DNA of 64,000 nt from Methylocella tundrae (GCF_038024855.1 NZ_CP139089.1:3437501-3501500); one strand, 5' to 3'. Positions 17,740-27,057 are shown, numbered from the stretch's first letter. Notes: generated from the sequence alone by a model not told the origin. Made by a program: numbers and translations.

Positions 17740-19146
17740 ATGACGGATGTTTCCTCCCATGCGACGGCTCTGCCTCGCCCACCCGCGCCGGTTCCGCTTG
17801 CCGCGCCGCTCGGGCCAATCTCCACGATGCGCGTCTTGCGCAAAAATCCAATCGAGACCTGGACCCGCGCCCATTTCGAATTGCCGATCATCATCGGTCC
17901 GACGATCCTCGGCACGATCGCGGTCATCAATGAACCGGCGGCGATCAGGCGCGTCCTGCTCGACAACGCCGCCAATTACAATAAGGACGCTTTGCAAAAG
18001 CGCGTCCTCGGCGAAGGTCTGCGCGAGGGATTGCTCATCGTCGAAGGCGACGAGTGGCGCGCGCAGCGCCGCACCCTCGCGCCTCTGTTCACGCCGAAAA
18101 ACATCGCCTCTTTTGCCGCCGCCACGGATGAAGCGGCGAAAGAACTCGTCGCGCGATGGCTGCGGCTGCGCCAGGGGCGAATGTTCGACATTCAACCCGA
18201 AATGGCGCGGGTGACGCTCGACGTGCTCGGCCGCACCATCTTTTCCGATGGGCTCGGGCGCGATCCGTCCGAGTTCACCGCCGCGCTCACGCGCTATTTC
18301 CTCACGCTCGGGCGCCTCGATCCGTTCGATCTCCTTGATTTCCCCGATTGGGTGCCGCGCTGGACCAAACTGACCAGCGGCGCCGCGCTGAATTTTTTTG
18401 AGGACGTCGTCGACGCCATCATTGAGCGCCGCAAGCGGCTGCTGGCCCAAAAGGGCGCCGCCGCGCCGCGCGACATACTGACATTACTGCTGGAGGCCGA
18501 GGATCCGCAGACCGGCGTGGGCCTTAGCGATGCTGAAATCAGGGCCAATATCGTGACCTTCATCGGCGCCGGTCATGAGACGACCGCCAATGCGCTGATC
18601 TGGTCATTGTTTTTGCTCTCGATGTCGGAGGAATGGCGCCAGCGCCTCGCGGCTGAGGCCGACGCGGTGCTGCCCGGCCCCATCGAGCATTACGCCGAAA
18701 GGCTGGTCGAGACCAAAGCCGTGATCGAGGAGGCGATGCGGCTTTATCCGCCGGTGGCGAGCATGAGCCGTCACGCGCTCGACTGCGATACGCTCGCCGG
18801 CCGTCGCATTCGCAAAGGCGCGCTCGTCATGGTGTCGCAATGGGTGCTGCACCGGCATAAGCTTTTATGGGATCAGCCGGATGTCTTTGATCCGCGCCGC
18901 TTCCTTCCAGGCGCCCGTGAAAAAATCGACCGCTTCGCCTATCTGCCATTCGGCGCCGGCCCTCGCGTCTGCATCGGCGCGGCCTTCGCCTTGCAGGAGG
19001 CCGCGATCATCCTCGCCCACGTCGTGCGCTCGTTCACCCTCGAGGTTCCAAAGGGTCACGAGGTGAAGCCCGTGCAGCACATTACGCTGCGGCCGGAAGG
19101 CGGCCTGCCGATGATCCTGCGGCGGCGCACGCGCTCACACAATTGA
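17740..19146 (+). CDS. Cytochrome P450
   Basis: A 468-residue soluble P450. The oxygen-binding I-helix motif is AGHETT, the ExxR motif is EEAMRLYPP and the heme loop is FGAGPRVCIG with the heme ligand at Cys411. There is no N-terminal membrane anchor and no fused reductase, so separate ferredoxin or flavin partners are needed; none is encoded nearby. The sequence looks nearer to the CYP102/CYP4-like fatty-acid or terpenoid group than to CYP101 types, which is only an impression. The substrate is unknown. Confidence 0.92.
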   Translation: MTDVSSHATALPRPPAPVPLAAPLGPISTMRVLRKNPIETWTRAHFELPIIIGPTILGTIAVINEPAAIRRVLLDNAANYNKDALQKRVLGEGLREGLLIVEGDEWRAQRRTLAPLFTPKNIASFAAATDEAAKELVARWLRLRQGRMFDIQPEMARVTLDVLGRTIFSDGLGRDPSEFTAALTRYFLTLGRLDPFDLLDFPDWVPRWTKLTSGAALNFFEDVVDAIIERRKRLLAQKGAAAPRDILTLLLEAEDPQTGVGLSDAEIRANIVTFIGAGHETTANALIWSLFLLSMSEEWRQRLAAEADAVLPGPIEHYAERLVETKAVIEEAMRLYPPVASMSRHALDCDTLAGRRIRKGALVMVSQWVLHRHKLLWDQPDVFDPRRFLPGAREKIDRFAYLPFGAGPRVCIGAAFALQEAAIILAHVVRSFTLEVPKGHEVKPVQHITLRPEGGLPMILRRRTRSHN

Positions 19147-19166
19147 GGCGGGCGCCGGGCAAAATC

Positions 19167-19700
19167 TTAACCCAGCGGGTAGGCCGCCTCGATGACGTAG
19201 GGGCCGCCGCCGGTCGAGGCCCGGGACGAAAAAAGCACGAAGCGCTGCGCCTCGAAACGGCGCGAAAAGAAAAAGCCGCGCGTCGAGAGATAATCGGCGA
19301 CCGCCATGGAGGACGCCGCCCGCAGCCGCGCCAAGGTGACATGCGGCGTAAATTTGCGCGGCTCGGGCGGAATGCCCATGCGCCGCAGCAGCCGCTCCTG
19401 TTGCGCCTGAAGCTCCACGAGGGGCGTCGCGGGCTTCGCCTTGGCGACGATCGCTCTTGGTTTGTCGCCGCCAAAGGAGCTCAGCGTCTCGATCTCGACG
19501 GTGAAGGGTTTGCGCCGGATTTGCTCCAGCGAGGCATGCACGTCGCGTGCGGTGGCGTCATCGATGTCGCCGATGAAGCGCAAGGTGATGTGGTAGTTTT
19601 CGACGTCGATCCAGCGCGCGCCGTAGATGCCGCCGCGCATCATGGCGAGGTCCATGGCGAGATCTGGAGGAATCTCGAGGCCGGTGAACAGGCGAGGCAT
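19167..19700 (-). CDS. thpR: RNA 2',3'-cyclic phosphodiesterase
   Basis: A 177-residue 2H phosphoesterase (formerly LigT, 2'-5' RNA ligase). Both catalytic H-x-T motifs are visible, HITLRFIGD near residue 44 and HVTLARLR near residue 128, and the protein opens with the typical PRLFTGLEIPPD. It hydrolyses 2',3'-cyclic phosphate ends of RNA. It converges on the P450 gene with a 20-base gap. Confidence 0.92.
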   Translation of the reverse strand: MPRLFTGLEIPPDLAMDLAMMRGGIYGARWIDVENYHITLRFIGDIDDATARDVHASLEQIRRKPFTVEIETLSSFGGDKPRAIVAKAKPATPLVELQAQQERLLRRMGIPPEPRKFTPHVTLARLRAASSMAVADYLSTRGFFFSRRFEAQRFVLFSSRASTGGGPYVIEAAYPLG

Positions 19701-19819
19701 GGTCCCTCCTTAAAATACTGGAGTGAAAAGCCGAATCGCGCGGCCATCGCCGAACTGGCTCTATCTAGCAAATTTTCTTCGCGGCGAAAATCGGCTCATG
19801 CTGCGGGCGCGAAAAATTC

Positions 19820-20599
19820 TCAGCCGCGCGCCGGCTTATCCCCAAGCTCGGCGAGAAGCGCCCGGACGCTCGGCAGGATGTTCTGGACGATTTCTTTAAC
19901 GCCGTCCGGATTGGGGTGAAGCCCGTCGGCAAGCTTGAGATCGGGCCGGTCGGCGACGCCATCGAGAAAGAAGGGGTAGAACAGGGCGCCATATTCGGCG
20001 GCGAGTTCGGGATAGATGGCGTCGAACTGCGTTTGATAGTCTTTGCCAAGGTTCGGGCTCGCCAGCATCCCGGCGAGCAGAACCTTGACGTCCTTCTCTT
20101 TGAGTTTCGCGAGAATGGCCTCAAGGGCGGATTTCGTCACCTTGGGGTCGGTTCCGCGCAGCATGTCATTCGCGCCGAGTTCGAGGATGAGGCCATCCGC
20201 GCCATCGCCGATCGCCCAGTCGAGCCGCGCAAGGCCGCCCGATGAGGTGTCGCCGGACACGCCGGCATTGGCGATGGCGACGCGATAGCCCTCCTTGTGG
20301 AGCGCGGTCTCGAGCACGGCGGGAAAAGCCGCATTGGCCGGCAGGAGATAGCCGGCCGTCAAACTATCGCCGAATGCAATCAGTTTTGTCACTCGAGGGT
20401 TTTCTTCCGCGGCGGCGCTCCGGCGTCCGGCGTCAAGCGGAAGCGCCAGCAGCAGCGCGGCGCCAGTCTGGAGGACGCCTTGGAGAAAGTCGCGGCGATC
20501 CCTATATCGGACAGGCTCAGCCCGCGCATTGGCGATCGGGGCCTGCGCCGGGGAATTGAGGCGGCGCGGGTCTGTTTGCGGCGGCGTTTTGGATGTCAT
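19820..20599 (-). CDS. tesA: Arylesterase/thioesterase of the SGNH (GDSL) family
   Basis: A 259-residue hydrolase similar to TesA. Catalytic blocks: GDSLTAGY (Ser), the Gly in AGVSGDTSSGGLAR, LGANDML (Asn), and DGLHPN with Asp and His. The N-terminal 60 residues include a twin-arginine-like RRDFLQGVLQTGAALLLAL stretch, so export is likely. It is divergent from an ABC transporter ATPase and permease, the same order as tesA-ybbA-ybbP in enterobacteria. The start overlaps the first possible codon of the ATPase gene. Confidence 0.88.
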   Translation of the reverse strand: MTSKTPPQTDPRRLNSPAQAPIANARAEPVRYRDRRDFLQGVLQTGAALLLALPLDAGRRSAAAEENPRVTKLIAFGDSLTAGYLLPANAAFPAVLETALHKEGYRVAIANAGVSGDTSSGGLARLDWAIGDGADGLILELGANDMLRGTDPKVTKSALEAILAKLKEKDVKVLLAGMLASPNLGKDYQTQFDAIYPELAAEYGALFYPFFLDGVADRPDLKLADGLHPNPDGVKEIVQNILPSVRALLAELGDKPARG

Positions 20600-20601
20600 G
20601 G

Positions 20602-21297
20602 ATGCTTGAACCCGCTGTTGAACTCGAAAACGTGCATCTAAGCCTTGGCCGCGGCGCGGCGCGGGTTCATATCCTCAAAGGGCTGTCACTTAAAATTGCT
20701 CGCGGCGAGACGGTCGGACTCGTCGGACCATCGGGATCGGGCAAATCGACCCTTCTGATGGTGCTTGCGGGTCTTGAGCGGCCGGATTCGGGAACTGTCA
20801 AAATCGCTGGCGCTAGCCTCAACGGCCTCAGTGAGGACGCGCTGGCGCGCTTTCGCGGCGCGAATATCGGCATCGTCTTCCAATCCTTTCACCTCATCCC
20901 GACCATGACGGCTCTCGAGAACGTCGCAATTCCTCTTGAGCTGGCGGGCGCGGGCGACGCCTTTTCGCGCGCCGAGGCTGAACTTCAGTCCGTTGGACTG
21001 AAAGATAGGTTGCGGCATTATCCAGCGCAATTGTCGGGCGGCGAACAGCAAAGAGCAGCGCTCGCAAGAGCCCTTGCGCCGAACCCCTCAATTCTCGTCG
21101 CCGACGAGCCGACCGGCAATCTCGACGCCGCCACAGGGGCGAGCATCATCGAGCTGATGTTCGCGCTAAGGCGCGATCGCGGCGCGACCCTCGTTCTCGT
21201 CACGCATGATCCCGGTCTCGCCGCCAGATGCGACCGCACGGTCAAGATCAGTTCCGGCCGCGTCGAGCAAGAGGAGCCATTGGCTGTTCCGCTTTAG
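20602..21297 (+). CDS. ABC transporter ATP-binding protein (YbbA/LolD-like)
   Basis: About 231 residues; Walker A GPSGSGKST, Q-loop in IVFQSFHLIPTMTALENV, signature LSGGEQQRAALARAL, Walker B ILVADEPTGNLD and the switch His in LVTHD. It belongs to the MacB/LolD/FtsE group that works with long FtsX-like permeases. An ATG at 20593 is possible, but it overlaps the start codon of the divergent tesA gene, so 20602 is preferred. The partner permease lies 450 bases downstream beyond a small cupin gene. Lipoprotein handling or another envelope task is inferred. Confidence 0.9.
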   Translation: MLEPAVELENVHLSLGRGAARVHILKGLSLKIARGETVGLVGPSGSGKSTLLMVLAGLERPDSGTVKIAGASLNGLSEDALARFRGANIGIVFQSFHLIPTMTALENVAIPLELAGAGDAFSRAEAELQSVGLKDRLRHYPAQLSGGEQQRAALARALAPNPSILVADEPTGNLDAATGASIIELMFALRRDRGATLVLVTHDPGLAARCDRTVKISSGRVEQEEPLAVPL

Positions 21298-21371
21298 CGC
21301 CGCGATTTTTTGCGTATATGGAGGTTTGCCATAATCTGGATCGAGATGGCCTATCGCAACAGGATGGCGGC

Positions 21372-21719
21372 ATGATCGATTCGGCGTCGGCGCATGATGG
21401 CGTTGGCAATCTCTTCGACATCGCCGCCCTCGACACGCGCGCGGAGCGGTTCACGCCTCTGGTCGAGGCGAAAAATCTAAAGATCGAGCGCATCGTCTCG
21501 ACCGGGCAGGCGAGCCCGCCGGGGTTTTGGTACGATCAGGATCTCGCCGAATGGGTGCTTGTGCTCGCCGGATCGGCGGCGTTGCGCTTCGAGGGGGAGG
21601 CCCATCCACGGGTTTTGCATCCCGGCGATTGGCTGCTCATCCCCGCGAAGCAAAAGCATCGCGTGGAATGGACCGACAAATCGGGCGCGACCATCTGGCT
21701 CGCCGTCCATTTCAGCTGA
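21372..21719 (+). CDS. Small cupin-domain protein
   Basis: A 115-residue single-domain cupin. The core includes PPGFWYDQDLAEWVLVLAGSAALRF and HPGDWLLIPAKQKHRVEWT, giving a beta barrel with possible metal ligands (Glu and two His). The function is unknown. It sits between the ABC ATPase and its permease, 25 bases before the latter, so it is probably co-transcribed. AGGATGG before the ATG at 21372 supports this start. Confidence 0.82.
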   Translation: MIDSASAHDGVGNLFDIAALDTRAERFTPLVEAKNLKIERIVSTGQASPPGFWYDQDLAEWVLVLAGSAALRFEGEAHPRVLHPGDWLLIPAKQKHRVEWTDKSGATIWLAVHFS

Positions 21720-21744
21720 TGTCTCCATTCGAGAAGGCGCCTGC

Positions 21745-24354
21745 ATGAACGAGCTGGGAACTGCGCCGGTCCGCGCGAAAGACGCGCGGGCGGAGGCGGG
21801 ACGGGCGATGCGCTTGCCTTTCGTCTTGAGGGTCGCATGGCGCGATCTGCGCGGAGGCCTCGGCGGGTTCGGCATTTTCCTCGGCTGCATCGCGCTTGGC
21901 GTAGCCGCGATCGTTGGCGTCGAATCGGTTTCGCTTTCGCTGCAGGACGGTCTTGCGCGCGATGGCCGCGCGATCCTCGGCGGCGATCTCTCATTCGATC
22001 TCGCCCAGCGTGAAGCGACGGCCTCCGAGCGCGCCTTTCTGGCCGCGAGCGGACGCTTGTCGTCGGTCGCTCTGATGCGCGCCATGGCGCGCCGCCAGAA
22101 CGGCGAGGCGGCAATGGTCGAGATCAAGGCGGTCGATGCGCTTTATCCACTGGCTGGCGAGGTCGGCCTCGAGCCGGAGCAATCCCTCGACGGCGCGCTG
22201 TCGGAGCGAGACGGTGTTTTTGGCGCCGCCGTCGATCCGGCCCTTTTGCCGCGGCTTAACCTTGCGATCGGCGATCTGATTTCAATTGGCGATGCGCGCT
22301 ATCAGTTACGCGCGCTTCTGACCAAGGAGCCGGACCAGTTGGCGGGAGGCGTCGGCTTCGGCCCGCGCCTCATGATGAGCGAGGCGGGGCTTCGGGCGAC
22401 GGGGTTGCTGCAGCCGGGCGCGCTCACCCATTGGCTCTATCGCGTGGCGCTTGGCTCGCCGTCGGCGCCTGCGGGCGACGCCGCCGTCGATGACGCCGCC
22501 AATCATGCGCGCGCCGACTTGCCGGACGCCGGCTGGGAGATGCGCACGCGAAAAAACATATCGCCGCAGTTTTCGCGCAACCTCGACCGTTTTACGCAAT
22601 TCCTGACCCTTGTCGGGCTGACCTCCCTGATCATCGGCGGCGTCGGCGTCGCCAATGCGATCCGCGCCCATGTCGAGCGCAAGCGCCAGACGATCGCGAC
22701 GCTGAAATCACTCGGCGCCAGTGGCGCGGCGGCCTTCGCCATGATGCTGACGGAGGTCATGCTGGTCGCCTGTCTCGGCATCGCGTTTGGCGCCTTGATC
22801 GGCGCCGCCATGCCTTTCATCGCCGTCTGGGGATTTGGCGCGCTGCTTCCTTTTCCGCTTGTCCCTTCGATTCACCCGAGCGCGATCGGCGAGGGGGCGC
22901 TCTATGGCTTCTTGACCGCGCTGAGCTTTTCCATCGGTCCGCTCGGCGTTGTGCATGACGTGCCGGCGCAGGCGATTTTTCGCGAGAGCGTCGAGCCGCT
23001 GCGGGCCTGGCCGCGACCGCGTTATATTTCGCTGACGCTCGCCGCCGCCTGCGCCCTTGTCGCGGCCGCGCTGCTGTTTTCCAGCGACCGCAAGCTCGCG
23101 CTAATCTATCTTGGCGCGACGCTCGCGGCCTTTGTCCTGCTGCGCCTCGTCGCTCTCGCCATCATATTTTTCGCGCGGAGGCTGCCGCATGTGCGCAACG
23201 TCGCGCTGCGCCTTGCGATCGGCAACATCCATCGTCCTGGCGCCCTGACCGCCTCGGTCGTGCTGTCGCTCGGTCTTGGCCTCGCCCTCCTCGTCACGCT
23301 CGCGCTGATCGACGGCAATCTTCGCGGCGAGCTCAAGGCCGGCAATGCGGGAACGGCGCCAAGCTTCTTTTTTCTCGACGTGCAGGGCGCCGAGGCGGGC
23401 GCTTTCACGCAATTCCTGAAAGAGCGCGCGCCCGATGGCAAAATCGAGCTGGTTCCAATGCTGCGCGGACGCATCGTCAAGCTGAACGGCCTGTCGACCG
23501 ATCTCGCACGGCCGAAGGAGAGCGCGGCCTGGGCGCTGCGGGGCGATCGGGGCGTCACATTCGCGGATAGTCTCCCCGCCGGGTCGACGCTCGTCAAAGG
23601 GCAATGGTGGCCGAAGGATTACGGCGGCCCGCCGCTGATTTCGCTGGAAAGCGAAATCGCGGACGGTCTGGGGCTCGAGATCGGCGACGAAATCGCCGTC
23701 AATGTTCTCGGCCGCACGATTGTCGGCGCTGTCGCCAATATCCGAAAGGTGAACTGGCGCAGCTTCGGCATCAATTTCGTGCTGATTTTTTCGCCGAACA
23801 CATTCGCTGGCGCGCCTTATACCGATCTCGCGACGCTGACTTTTCCGGCCGGCGCCGATCAGGCCCGCGAAATGAGCCTTTTGCGCGAGAGCGCCGCCGC
23901 CTTTCCCGCTGTGACGAGCATAAGGGTCAAGGATGCGCTCGAGGCTGCGAGCGCCATCTTGGCGGAGCTTGCCGCCGCCGTCAGGGGCGCTTCGAGCGTC
24001 GCGCTGCTCGCATCGATCCTGGTGCTCGGCGGCGCCGTCGCGGCGGGCCAGCAGGCGCGCGTGCATGACGCCGTGGTTCTAAAAACCCTCGGCGCCACAC
24101 GCGGGCGGCTTCTTGCCGCGTTCCTCTATGAATATGGCCTCATCGGCTTCGCCACGGCCCTTTTTGGCGTCGCGGCCGGCGCAGCCGCCGCCTATGGCGT
24201 GTTGCGGAAGATCATGGATCTCGACTTTATATTCTTCTGGCGCGAGGCGCTCGGCAGCGCCGCCGCCGCGCTGATCCTCACCATCCTGCTTGGGTTGATC
24301 GGAACCTTTCGCATCCTCGGGCGCAAGCCGGGGCCCTATCTGCGCGATCTTTGA
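21745..24354 (+). CDS. ABC transporter permease, YbbP/FtsX-like
   Basis: An 869-residue membrane protein with the layout of YbbP: one N-terminal membrane helix (GIFLGCIALGVAAIVGVESV), a large external domain, three helices around residues 290-430, a central pair near 440-490, a second external domain and three C-terminal helices ending GRKPGPYLRDL. It should pair with the ATPase at 20602-21297. Such complexes do not import substrates; they act mechanically on envelope components. Start 21745 is the first codon after the cupin gene; an upstream reading would overlap it. Confidence 0.9.
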   Translation: MNELGTAPVRAKDARAEAGRAMRLPFVLRVAWRDLRGGLGGFGIFLGCIALGVAAIVGVESVSLSLQDGLARDGRAILGGDLSFDLAQREATASERAFLAASGRLSSVALMRAMARRQNGEAAMVEIKAVDALYPLAGEVGLEPEQSLDGALSERDGVFGAAVDPALLPRLNLAIGDLISIGDARYQLRALLTKEPDQLAGGVGFGPRLMMSEAGLRATGLLQPGALTHWLYRVALGSPSAPAGDAAVDDAANHARADLPDAGWEMRTRKNISPQFSRNLDRFTQFLTLVGLTSLIIGGVGVANAIRAHVERKRQTIATLKSLGASGAAAFAMMLTEVMLVACLGIAFGALIGAAMPFIAVWGFGALLPFPLVPSIHPSAIGEGALYGFLTALSFSIGPLGVVHDVPAQAIFRESVEPLRAWPRPRYISLTLAAACALVAAALLFSSDRKLALIYLGATLAAFVLLRLVALAIIFFARRLPHVRNVALRLAIGNIHRPGALTASVVLSLGLGLALLVTLALIDGNLRGELKAGNAGTAPSFFFLDVQGAEAGAFTQFLKERAPDGKIELVPMLRGRIVKLNGLSTDLARPKESAAWALRGDRGVTFADSLPAGSTLVKGQWWPKDYGGPPLISLESEIADGLGLEIGDEIAVNVLGRTIVGAVANIRKVNWRSFGINFVLIFSPNTFAGAPYTDLATLTFPAGADQAREMSLLRESAAAFPAVTSIRVKDALEAASAILAELAAAVRGASSVALLASILVLGGAVAAGQQARVHDAVVLKTLGATRGRLLAAFLYEYGLIGFATALFGVAAGAAAAYGVLRKIMDLDFIFFWREALGSAAAALILTILLGLIGTFRILGRKPGPYLRDL

Positions 24355-24435
24355 CTTTGGCAACCTTAAGTATAGTTCATGTTGCGCGCCCTTGAATGGG
24401 GTTGGCCTCTGGGCCATATTGGATCATACGCTGGC

Positions 24436-24493
24436 GTGTCAGAAACGGCGGCGGCCGGGGGCGGTGAAGCCTCCATAACTTCCAGAGGAACTC
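24436..24493 (+). promoter_or_regulatory. ybhL-type leader RNA
   Basis: The leader has a GGGGGC/GCCTCC hairpin (24457-24474, loop GGTGAA) and a second small hairpin TTCC-AGA-GGAA (24480-24490) that includes the ribosome site. It directly precedes a Bax-inhibitor-1 family gene. The ybhL motif is a known alphaproteobacterial RNA found upstream of exactly this gene family; I identify it from memory of that motif and its position. Confidence 0.62.
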
Positions 24494-25279
24494 ATGTCCG
24501 ACTTCGACCGCAACGCAAGCGCCCGCTGGGGTCAGGGCGTCGCACGGGCAGGTCGCGCCGAAATCGACCAGGGCCTGCGCACCTTTATGCTCGGTGTTTA
24601 CAATAATATGGTGGTGGGCCTCGCCTTGACCGGTTTGGTGGCGCTCGGCGTGAACATGCTCGCCACGACCGGCGACGCGTCGCAGGCCGCCGCAAGGATG
24701 GGCAGCATCAATCTGACGGCGTTCGGCGCGGCCATCTATGGCAGTCCGCTGCGTTATGTGCTGATGTTGGCGCCGCTTGCCTTCGTGCTGTTCTTTTCGT
24801 TCCGCATCAACCAGATGTCGGCTTCGTCCGCGCGCGCCCTGTTCTTCGCCTTCGCGGCGGCGATGGGCCTCTCGCTGTCGTCGATTTTGCTGATTTACAC
24901 CGGCAATTCCGTCGCCAGGGCTTTCTTCATCACCTCCGCGGCGTTCGGCGGCCTCAGCCTCTACGGCTACACAACGAAGCGTGACCTCTCCGCGATGGGG
25001 GCGTTCCTCGTCATGGGACTGATCGGTCTCGTCATTGCGAGCGTCGTTAACCTCTTTGTCCAGAGCTCGGCTTTCCAGTTCGGCCTGTCGATCCTCTCGG
25101 TCCTCATCTTCTCGGGCCTCACCGCCTGGGATACGCAGGCGATCAAGGAAATGTATTACGAGAGCGACGGCCATGAGGTCGCGACCAAGAAATCCGTGAA
25201 TGGGGCTTTGATGCTTTATCTGGATTTCATCAATATCTTCCAGTCGCTCCTCTACCTCAGCGGCAGCAGGAACAATTAA
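24494..25279 (+). CDS. Bax inhibitor-1 family membrane protein (YbhL/YccA type)
   Basis: A 261-residue protein with about seven membrane helices starting near residue 37 (MVVGLALTGLVALGVNML). Family features include GLSLSSILLIYT, GLSLYGYTTKRDLSAMG and the C-terminal WDTQAIKEMYY and DFINIFQSLLYL. Bacterial relatives are pH-sensitive calcium-leak channels; some interact with FtsH. It stands alone between a structured leader and a strong terminator. Confidence 0.93.
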   Translation: MSDFDRNASARWGQGVARAGRAEIDQGLRTFMLGVYNNMVVGLALTGLVALGVNMLATTGDASQAAARMGSINLTAFGAAIYGSPLRYVLMLAPLAFVLFFSFRINQMSASSARALFFAFAAAMGLSLSSILLIYTGNSVARAFFITSAAFGGLSLYGYTTKRDLSAMGAFLVMGLIGLVIASVVNLFVQSSAFQFGLSILSVLIFSGLTAWDTQAIKEMYYESDGHEVATKKSVNGALMLYLDFINIFQSLLYLSGSRNN

Positions 25280-25304
25280 GCCCCGCTCGGGCACGGTTAA
25301 GGAA

Positions 25305-25333
25305 GGCTCCGCGCAGGCGGGGCCTTTTTTTTT
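25305..25333 (+). terminator. Rho-independent terminator after the BI-1 gene
   Basis: GGCTCCGC and GCGGGGCC form an 8-bp stem (one G-T pair) with loop GCAG, followed by nine T residues. Confidence 0.88.
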
Positions 25334-25348
25334 GATTTGGCCTTCGCC

Positions 25349-26275
25349 TTATGGCGGCGGACCGCGTCGCGCCCAGGCCGCCACGAAGAGCGCGAGGCCG
25401 AGGATGACCCCGATCTGAACCCAGAGAAAGACGAAGGCGTCGGCGCGAACGCCGAGGGGCGGGGCGCCCGGCAACACGTTGCGCAGCATCGGCACGGCGA
25501 AGATCATCGCTCCGAGGGCGCCGGTCAAGGCCGCTTCGATCTTGCGCGCGCCGAGGAAGACGAGGCCTCCGATCGTCAACGCGCTGGCGGCGAGGAGGAT
25601 CATTCCGGCGAAGACGACGAACGCGAAAAGGATCTGCGCGGAAGGGCGCTGCGCCCGCACATGGAGCGACAGCCCCTTGTCGCCAGCTGCGGCGTAGCGA
25701 GGGGACATTGCGACCTCCCAGCTGGCGATATTCTCCCATGTCCTAAGGCGCAGGGGGACGCTGATTCCGCCGGCGGCGTCCTTGCCCTCGATCGCCCGGA
25801 TCCGCAACGTCCCGTCGTAACGGTCGAGCGGATAATTCTCGAATGGGCCGTCCACGCTGAGCGAAAGCGTCTTCGAAATCGCCGGCTGTCCGGCCTGCAG
25901 TGCGATCTCCTGGACGTCGCCGCCGTCGTTCACTTCGACCAGAATGTCCGTTCCAGGCAAGCCGGGAAAGCGCGGGGCGCCGGAGTTGCTTTGGGTCGCA
26001 AAGTCGAGCCGCACCTCGATCGCCTGTCGCGCCGGCTCTACGGCGAGCACCTCAAGGTAAATGTCGAGCGGCGGCCTCGCGTCCGCTTGCCGTTCCCGAA
26101 AGACGGATTCCGTGGGTTCAGTGAGGTGGTAGAAATCCGAAATCAGGACGGCATAGCCCACCCCAAGGACCGACAGGGCAAGGCACAGGGCCGCAAGACG
26201 CGGGCGCCGGATACGGGCGGCTGGCGCGGCTTGACCATCCGGCGGGGCGGCGTCGGGGGTGGGCGATGCATTCAA
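25349..26275 (-). CDS. DUF4436-like membrane protein
   Basis: A 308-residue protein with one N-terminal membrane helix (LAALCLALSVLGVGYAVLI, about 27-45), an external domain of about 150 residues and three C-terminal helices (AFVVFAGMILLAASALTI, GALGAMIFAVPMLRNVLPG, WVQIGVILGLALFVA). The ENYPLDRYDG segment and the arrangement of helices match DUF4436, known from actinobacteria and alphaproteobacteria, without assigned function. It is convergent with the BI-1 gene and six bases downstream of the DUF2794 gene. Confidence 0.75.
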   Translation of the reverse strand: MNASPTPDAAPPDGQAAPAARIRRPRLAALCLALSVLGVGYAVLISDFYHLTEPTESVFRERQADARPPLDIYLEVLAVEPARQAIEVRLDFATQSNSGAPRFPGLPGTDILVEVNDGGDVQEIALQAGQPAISKTLSLSVDGPFENYPLDRYDGTLRIRAIEGKDAAGGISVPLRLRTWENIASWEVAMSPRYAAAGDKGLSLHVRAQRPSAQILFAFVVFAGMILLAASALTIGGLVFLGARKIEAALTGALGAMIFAVPMLRNVLPGAPPLGVRADAFVFLWVQIGVILGLALFVAAWARRGPPP

Positions 26276-26280
26276 GTAGT

Positions 26281-26712
26281 CTACCCCGAGACGAGCTTCA
26301 GTCTCTTGTCGAGAATGGCTATCACGCGGCGCAGATCATGGCCACGCTTCAGCACAAGGCCCGTCGTCGCGACGACGCTATAGGCGCCCTGCTTCTTAGC
26401 CAGTTTCGGGGTTTTCTCGATCCTGAACAGGGCGCATTCCGAAGCGCGGCGGTAGATCGAGAACACGGCCTTTTGCGGCGTGAAATCGACGGCGTAATCG
26501 CGCCACTCGCCCTCGGCGACCTTGCGGCCGTAAAGATTTAAGATCTCGCGCAGTTCGAACCGGTCGAACGACACCGTCTCTGAGCCATGAACCGGGGGCG
26601 CGCCTGCAACGAGGCGCGGCGAGACGGGAGCAGCGCGGGAGGCGAACGCCTGCACCCTGCCGTCGGTCATGATCGGAAGGCGGCTATCCTCGGCAGGCTC
26701 CGGATCATTCAT
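26281..26712 (-). CDS. DUF2794 family protein
   Basis: A 143-residue soluble protein. After a variable N-terminus, the conserved part from residue 46 (VSFDRFELREILNLYGRKVAEG) through WRDYAVDF, AVFSIYRRASE, YRIEKTPKL-like and LRRVIAILDKRLKLV matches DUF2794, a family almost confined to alphaproteobacteria and without known function. It lies five bases upstream of the DUF4436 gene, so the two are probably one transcript. Confidence 0.88.
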   Translation of the reverse strand: MNDPEPAEDSRLPIMTDGRVQAFASRAAPVSPRLVAGAPPVHGSETVSFDRFELREILNLYGRKVAEGEWRDYAVDFTPQKAVFSIYRRASECALFRIEKTPKLAKKQGAYSVVATTGLVLKRGHDLRRVIAILDKRLKLVSG

Positions 26713-27057
26713 GCGTTTTGCTGCTCACGGCCAGGAACGGGCGGCATCATCGCGCGCTGATTAGGGCAGGGCAAGGCCTATCTTGACGCTTGTGCGACAG
26801 ATCCGGCGCAGCCGTTTTCCACGCTCGCGGCACTTGCATCGAAGCTGCGCAAAGGCAATATCAGCGCCTTGCGGGGCCGCGCGCGCCGCCAAGGAGCGGG
26901 CGTGGCTTATTTACGCGCCTCCATTCGACGTGATGCCGAAAAGTTGCCGACTTTTCGGACCCGTATCATGCGTCAGAGCAAAGGCTTAGAGAGCAAAATG
27001 CGATTTGGCGCATTCTGCTCCGGACGGAAATTGATTTTGAGGAAAGAGTCGCTCGTC
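26713..27057. other. Divergent intergenic region upstream of htpG
   Basis: No supportable gene. A repeat of the TCATGC family lies at 26936-26972 and the following 40 bases (AGCAAAATGCG...GCGCATTCTGCT) contain a second imperfect inverted repeat. AGGAAAGAG at about 27040 is the likely ribosome site of htpG. Confidence 0.55.
26936..26972. repeat. Dispersed intergenic repeat, TCATGC family
   Basis: CCGAAAAGT and ACTTTTCGG make a 9-bp stem, followed by ATCATGCG. The layout matches the copies near 8.5 kb and 38.4 kb. Confidence 0.55.

Noticed and set aside
24350..24380. Sigma-70-type promoter for the BI-1 gene (TTGACT ... TATAGT)
   Set aside because: The spacing is only about 14 bases, too short for a normal promoter.
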